A stretch of DNA of 64,000 nt from NCBI RefSeq assembly GCF_037201805.1, contig NZ_CP147404.1, forward strand, positions 2,896,501 to 2,960,500. Direction: 5' to 3'. How positions within the stretch are numbered: the stretch's first letter is position 1; every line of letters begins with the position of its first letter. The position numbers and the translations under genes are program-made. Below the pieces are notes generated by a model that saw nothing but the letters and a program-made list of their open reading frames with translations, did no database searches and had not been told where the DNA came from. This stretch comes from Bacillus sp. FJAT-52991. Lineage in GTDB: Bacteria; Bacillota; Bacilli; Bacillales; Domibacillaceae. This document shows, one piece after another, positions 60,154 to 64,000 of this stretch.

Positions 60154-60930
60154 TTATGCTAAACCGCCTCCGTCAACAACGAGCTCTGTTCCTGTTACCC
60201 AAGCGGATAGATCACAGGCTAAGAATAAAACCCCTTTTGCGATATCGCGCGGAGTACCAATTCGTGCTAGTGGACGATCTGTTGCTGAACCTTTCAAGAA
60301 TGCTCCCTCTTCCACTTCTAATTGCTTCGCTTCATCTCGTAATAATGGTGTATCGGTATCACCCGGGCAGATGCAATTCACACGGATATTTTGCGGACCA
60401 TGATCGATAGCCATCGCTTTTGTCAAATTGACAACACCCGCTTTCGCAGCACAATAAGCTGCAGCCTTATCTCCACCTTTTAATCCCCAGCCGGAACCGG
60501 TATTAATAATACTTCCACCGCGTTCACTACTCATAATTGGAATTAAATATTTGGATAGAAGATAGACACCTTTTAACGAAACATCAATGACTGAATCCCA
60601 CTCGGCTTCCTCTAACTCGACCACCGTTTTTCTTCTGATAATCCCTGCGTTATTGAAAAGAACATCGACATGTTTATAGGTTTTTTCGATATGCTGGCTA
60701 ACCCTTTCACAATCCGCTTTGCTTGTCACATCACACTTTAAGAATTCCGCTTTAAAGTCTTTTTCGCGTAAATATTGTGCCGCTTGAGCCCCATTTTCTT
60801 CGTTAATATCAAGTAGAATAACTGTAGCGCCCACTTCCGCTAGTAGTTCGGCCGTCGCATAACCAATCCCGGATGCTGCTCCTGTCACCACCGAGACTTT
60901 ATCCTTTAGTTGAAAATAATCCAGTGCCAT
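60154..60930 (-). CDS. Short-chain dehydrogenase/reductase
   Basis: 258 residues, AGGAGG before the ATG. Classical SDR: cofactor motif VTGAASGIGYATAELL, NNAG, catalytic Ser in INTGSGWG and YxxxK in AAAYCAAKAG; VVDGGGLA end. The acidic residue in LLDINEENG after strand 2 indicates NAD+ preference. First gene of the operon, 37 nt downstream of a sigma-54 promoter. It probably oxidises a hydroxyl group of the substrate before or after the PLP-dependent step. Confidence 0.88.
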   Translation of the reverse strand: MALDYFQLKDKVSVVTGAASGIGYATAELLAEVGATVILLDINEENGAQAAQYLREKDFKAEFLKCDVTSKADCERVSQHIEKTYKHVDVLFNNAGIIRRKTVVELEEAEWDSVIDVSLKGVYLLSKYLIPIMSSERGGSIINTGSGWGLKGGDKAAAYCAAKAGVVNLTKAMAIDHGPQNIRVNCICPGDTDTPLLRDEAKQLEVEEGAFLKGSATDRPLARIGTPRDIAKGVLFLACDLSAWVTGTELVVDGGGLA

Positions 60931-60966
60931 ATAACATCCTCCTTTACTGTTGTTGCTAAACTATAT

Positions 60967-60983
60967 TGCAATAAGCGTGCCAA
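60967..60983 (-). promoter_or_regulatory. Sigma-54 (-24/-12) promoter of the SDR-GcvP-like operon
   Basis: The minus strand reads TTGGCAC-GCTTA-TTGCA, an exact match to the sigma-54 consensus TTGGCAC-N5-TTGCW. It lies 36 nt upstream of the SDR start, with the activator gene divergent 225 nt away. Confidence 0.9.
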
Positions 60984-61148
60984 CTTACTAGAGTGTTAAA
61001 ATCAATGGTTTAAAAGATTCATCAACTATTTTTTTGACAAAAATGACAAAAATGAAAATATATTGACAATTTTTAATATTCAAAATTATAATCGAGAAAA
61101 TATAGCAATTAAAACTGGTGGCAGAAACAAACTATTTACTACTTTTTC

Positions 61149-61188
61149 TTAAGTTAACTGGATTTCTAAAATGTAGAAAATAACTTAA
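61149..61188. promoter_or_regulatory. Nested inverted repeat, candidate activator (UAS) site
   Basis: TTAAGTTA (61149-61156) and TAACTTAA (61181-61188) are perfect complements; inside them TTCTA and TAGAA form a second dyad. The site is about 170-220 bp upstream of the sigma-54 promoter, where enhancer-binding proteins usually bind, and just ahead of the activator gene, so it may also serve autoregulation. Confidence 0.5.
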
Positions 61189-61208
61189 AACCAAGAGGGG
61201 GGTCTCTA

Positions 61209-62603
61209 TTGTCACCAATCAACTCGATTTCCAAAGTTATTTATACGTTTGCAGAACTTTTGCAAATTGAAATCGCTTTTTTTGATCATGAAGGCGTGTT
61301 GATTGCATCAACAGAAGAGTATAAGAAAAGAAAAGGAAAGAGAGTTCATTTGCCATTTTTCAAAAAACTGTATGAGCACCCTATCAGCTTTTTACAAAAA
61401 CCAGGACATATGAAAATGTGTCAAGGCTGTCATTTCCAAAAAAACTGCCCGTCCACGGTAGAAATTGTGCAAAATATTGTACAAGCTGGAAATCAGTACG
61501 GATACCTTGTATTCGTAAGCTTTTCTCCAGATGGTCAAACCATGTTGATGGAGCGCCAAAAGGAGTATAGCTACTGGATGTCACAATTAAGCGACATCAT
61601 CATCAACATATTGAATGAATGCGGGGCTTTTAGACCGGAATTAAAAAAGGAGCACGAGAAAACCAACTATATCCTTGGCAACACTCATACATTAAAAAAC
61701 TTAAAAGAACTTATAAAAAAACTTGCTAACAGTACCTCCTCTATCGTCATTACAGGGGAAACGGGAACAGGAAAAAGCTTACTCGCAAAGCTTATTCATG
61801 AGCAAAGCATGTTTCAAAAAGGGGACTTCATCGAAATAAACTGTGCCAGTATTCCAGAATCTTTGTTTGAAAGTGAATTATTTGGTTATGAAGAAGGAGC
61901 GTTTACAGGGGCAAGAAAAAAGGGGAAACAAGGATATTTTGAACTAGCAGACAGAGGAACCCTTTTTTTAGACGAGATTGCTGACCTCCCCATACAAATG
62001 CAGCCAAAACTTTTAAAGGTACTGCAGGACGGTATCGTACAAAGAATTGGCGGAACACTTTCTAAAAAAGTAAATGTGAGGATCATTGCTGCTGCTAATC
62101 AATCATTGGAAAAGCTAATGGAATCAAAACTGTTTCGTTCAGATCTTTATTACCGGCTGAATGTGATTCCTATCCATTTACCGCCTCTACGAGAAAGAAA
62201 AGAAGATATTGCCGAACTAATCCCTATCTTAATGGAGAAATTACAAACACGAACAGGGAAATTTATTCAAGCTTTCGATAAGGAATTTTTAAAAAGGCTG
62301 AAACAACATCACTGGCCAGGGAATATCCGAGAGTTAGAAAACGTCATTGAGTATAGTATGAACATGGAAAAAAGCACACAATTAACTGCTTCCTCACTAC
62401 CTGCTTTTTTGCAGAGAACAAATCATACACAAAAAAAACAAGACCCCTTCACAGATATGGAAAAAGAAATTATTACCCAAAAGCTTAACCAATATGGTTA
62501 TGACCATGAAGGCAAAAAATTAGTGGCTGAAGATTTAGGGGTCAGTGTCAGAACAATCTATCGAAAAATAGATAAATTTAAAATCACTTTACCTGCTAGA
62601 TAA
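61209..62603 (+). CDS. Sigma-54-dependent enhancer-binding activator
   Basis: 464 residues from a TTG at 61209 preceded by a G-rich site. The N-terminal about 145 residues resemble a PocR/GAF-type sensor with cysteines MCQGCHFQKNC. AAA+ domain at about 155-385: Walker A ITGETGTGKSLLAKL, GAFTGA loop intact, Walker B GTLFLDEIADLPI, LYYRLNVIPIHLPPLRER. C-terminal Fis-type HTH (LVAEDLGVSVRTIYRKIDKF). The GAFTGA motif proves contact with sigma-54, and the divergent gene cluster has a perfect sigma-54 promoter, so this is its activator. The sensed signal is probably the substrate amino acid. Confidence 0.92.
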   Translation: MSPINSISKVIYTFAELLQIEIAFFDHEGVLIASTEEYKKRKGKRVHLPFFKKLYEHPISFLQKPGHMKMCQGCHFQKNCPSTVEIVQNIVQAGNQYGYLVFVSFSPDGQTMLMERQKEYSYWMSQLSDIIINILNECGAFRPELKKEHEKTNYILGNTHTLKNLKELIKKLANSTSSIVITGETGTGKSLLAKLIHEQSMFQKGDFIEINCASIPESLFESELFGYEEGAFTGARKKGKQGYFELADRGTLFLDEIADLPIQMQPKLLKVLQDGIVQRIGGTLSKKVNVRIIAAANQSLEKLMESKLFRSDLYYRLNVIPIHLPPLRERKEDIAELIPILMEKLQTRTGKFIQAFDKEFLKRLKQHHWPGNIRELENVIEYSMNMEKSTQLTASSLPAFLQRTNHTQKKQDPFTDMEKEIITQKLNQYGYDHEGKKLVAEDLGVSVRTIYRKIDKFKITLPAR

Positions 62604-62663
62604 GATGTACGTTTTAGGGAATTAATCATCATCATTTCACGTACAGTTATGTATAATTCCAAC

Positions 62664-62699
62664 AAAAAGACATCCTGTATCCCTACAAGATGTCTTTTT
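62664..62699. terminator. Bidirectional terminator overlapping the end of the YczE-like gene
   Basis: AAAAAGACATC pairs with GATGTCTTTTT around a 14-nt loop; T tracts on both strands. It ends the activator gene and the converging YczE-like gene, whose last codons form one arm. Confidence 0.8.
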
Positions 62700-63330
62700 C
62701 TAGCATAGAAAATGGTTCTTCTTTTTCAATCAGCTGCTTGAGCCATTTTTGACATGGCGGCAAAGTCACTTGAATGATTTTTCCCAAAAATAAAGCGATA
62801 AAAATCGTACCGATACCAACCGGTCCCCCTAACAACCAGCCTAAGATGAAGACGGTGATCTCCATGCCATTTCTAACAAGGGTAATGCTCCAGCCCGTTT
62901 TCTCTACGATTAACAGCATTAAGCTATCGCGCGGCCCCGCTCCAAGATTAGCAGATACATATAGACTGATGCCAAACCCTAAAATAAGAACGCCGACGAT
63001 AAAGAACATTATCTGAACGAAAAGCATCTCAGGCGCTGGCAACACGGCGTTAAAGAGATCGATGAAAATCCCAAGTAGAAGCATATTGGCAATCGCCCCA
63101 ATTTTCGGTGGGGTCTTTGTTCCAATCCATGTGGCGATAATAATGATCATACCGACAAGGATCGACCAAGTACCGATCGTTAATCCGAACTGCTTATATA
63201 AACCGTAGTGAAAAACGTCCCACGGTCCGATTCCTAGCACTTTTCCCTTAATCGTTAAAGAGATGCCAAATGAAAGCACGATCAAACCTAGTATAAAAAA
63301 GGTCCATCGCAAACGATATTCTCGGCGCAT
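62683..63330 (-). CDS. YczE/YitT-like integral membrane protein
   Basis: 215 residues from the ATG at 63330 after GGAGGG; a GTG six bases earlier is less likely. Five membrane helices; GISLTIKGKVLGIGPWDVFH, GFGISLYVSANLGAGPRDSL and ITLVRNGMEITVFILGWLLGG match the YczE/YyaS family. Function unknown; not part of the sigma-54 operon. Confidence 0.8.
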   Translation of the reverse strand: MRREYRLRWTFFILGLIVLSFGISLTIKGKVLGIGPWDVFHYGLYKQFGLTIGTWSILVGMIIIIATWIGTKTPPKIGAIANMLLLGIFIDLFNAVLPAPEMLFVQIMFFIVGVLILGFGISLYVSANLGAGPRDSLMLLIVEKTGWSITLVRNGMEITVFILGWLLGGPVGIGTIFIALFLGKIIQVTLPPCQKWLKQLIEKEEPFSMLEKDIL

Positions 63331-63413
63331 ACGCACCCTCCATTTCTATCAGAATACCACTTTATTTAGTATTCCGAAATAGTGTCCTCATCCACTTTAG
63401 CATATACACCTCA

Positions 63414-64000
63414 TTATTTTAAGAGATTTTTTAATGCTTCCCTTTTACTTAGTGAGGACAATGAATGTTGCTCGACAAATTGAATAACGAATGGAGGGTT
63501 TGTTTTGGCATATTCTCTAAGCGCCCACCCAATTGCCTTTTGGATGAAAAATTCCTTCTGTTCCGAGTGATTGAGAATGATGGACTGAAGTACTTGAACA
63601 TCTGTATGTTCCTTATATTTTAATTGAAACAAAATACCGATTCGATTGAGCCACATATTGCCCGATTCATTCCAACGTGACACCCAAGCCGCTCGTTCAT
63701 CTGGAAAGTTGCTCAAAATATGACCAATAAACTTAGAAGCAATCAAATCAATCGTATCCCACCAAGACTTCGATAAAGCGATTTCTTCTAATAAAGGTAA
63801 ATGCTCAGGAGTAAGCTGTCGCAATGACTTTTCTAAAAAAGCCATTGCGACATATTGATATTCCCTCTCAGGCATTGCCCAAAGCGCACGAATAATGCCT
63901 GGCGGCTCCTCCACTGTCGGCTTCCCATGCTCCTTGAGAAACTCTTTAAAAATATTCGTACGTTCTGGAGCAGGGATACCTAGAAAGGCAAACTGATCTT
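63414..64000 (-). CDS. AlkD-like DNA alkylation repair protein, partial (runs off right edge)
   Basis: The minus strand is open from the stop at 63414 to the window edge (about 195 residues). ALWAMPEREYQYVAMAFLEK, SWWDTIDLIASKFIGHILSN, RWNESGNMWLNRIGILFQLK, KEFFIQKAIGWALREYAKTN are the HEAT-like repeats of AlkD/AlkC DNA glycosylases, which excise alkylated bases. The internal GTG at 63914 is not the start. N-terminus outside the window. Confidence 0.85.
   Translation of the reverse strand, partial: DQFAFLGIPAPERTNIFKEFLKEHGKPTVEEPPGIIRALWAMPEREYQYVAMAFLEKSLRQLTPEHLPLLEEIALSKSWWDTIDLIASKFIGHILSNFPDERAAWVSRWNESGNMWLNRIGILFQLKYKEHTDVQVLQSIILNHSEQKEFFIQKAIGWALREYAKTNPPFVIQFVEQHSLSSLSKREALKNLLK

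Overview
The window comes from a low-GC Gram-positive spore-former of the Bacillaceae. The evidence is AT-rich sequence with strong AGGAGG-type ribosome sites, czcD/czcO, a wall-associated WapA-like RHS protein, ykfB/ykfC murein-peptide genes, YitT/YczE membrane proteins, DUF3923 and DUF4279 proteins, and intergenic repeats of the kind common in Bacillus. I see no rRNA, tRNA or CRISPR array. Everything is read from sequence alone; family names come from recognised motifs, not database searches.

Layout. 1-5 kb: a TetR repressor with a 33-bp perfect palindrome over its promoter and a DUF2306 membrane protein; a PadR regulator with a two-part permease; a czcO-czcD metal-efflux operon behind an ArsR/SmtB-like operator. 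5-7.3 kb: a MutS2-like protein without an Smr domain, followed by a tandem structured repeat. 7.4-25.8 kb: a polymorphic-toxin island. One full-length WapA-like RHS protein (20924-25822) with a putative GIY-YIG-like toxin tip is followed, all on the minus strand, by a long trail of displaced C-terminal tips, each paired with an immunity gene. They include an intact barnase-like/barstar pair and several broken cassettes with in-frame stops or poly-A frameshifts. 26-32.6 kb: a MerR operon with a 19-bp-spacer promoter, a LysR regulator, a methyltransferase, a WYL regulator with a GyrI-like protein, and a DedA protein. 32.9-38.4 kb: a BcrAB-like ABC exporter, a two-component system and a LiaG-like DUF4097 protein. 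38.5-45.3 kb: a repeat-built coiled-coil protein, a carotenoid/squalene-type FAD oxidoreductase, and a murein-peptide cluster (DUF3870, DUF819 permease, YkfB epimerase, YkfC endopeptidase) whose junctions carry copies of a short IS200/IS605-like repeat. 45.5-54.2 kb: an MHYT-EAL phosphodiesterase, YitT, and a possible defence locus (GmrSD-like DUF262/DUF1524 protein; PLD-SF2 helicase overlapping a MazG-like pyrophosphohydrolase). 54.2-55.4 kb: gene debris and a duplicated repeat. 55.4-62.6 kb: a sigma-54-controlled catabolic operon (SDR, two diverged glycine-decarboxylase P-protein subunits, amino-acid permease) divergent from its enhancer-binding activator. 62.7-64 kb: YczE-like membrane protein and a partial AlkD-type protein.

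The strongest candidates for undescribed biology are: the sigma-54 operon, where GcvPA/GcvPB paralogues have lost signature glycine-decarboxylase motifs and sit beside an SDR and a permease with a perfect -24/-12 promoter; the RHS tip array with two core lineages and a ~1-kb near-identical repeat able to swap toxin tips; the short structured repeat present at three successive junctions of the murein-peptide cluster; and a GTGCCTGTCACTCC-type motif that sits at the stop codon of four minus-strand genes.
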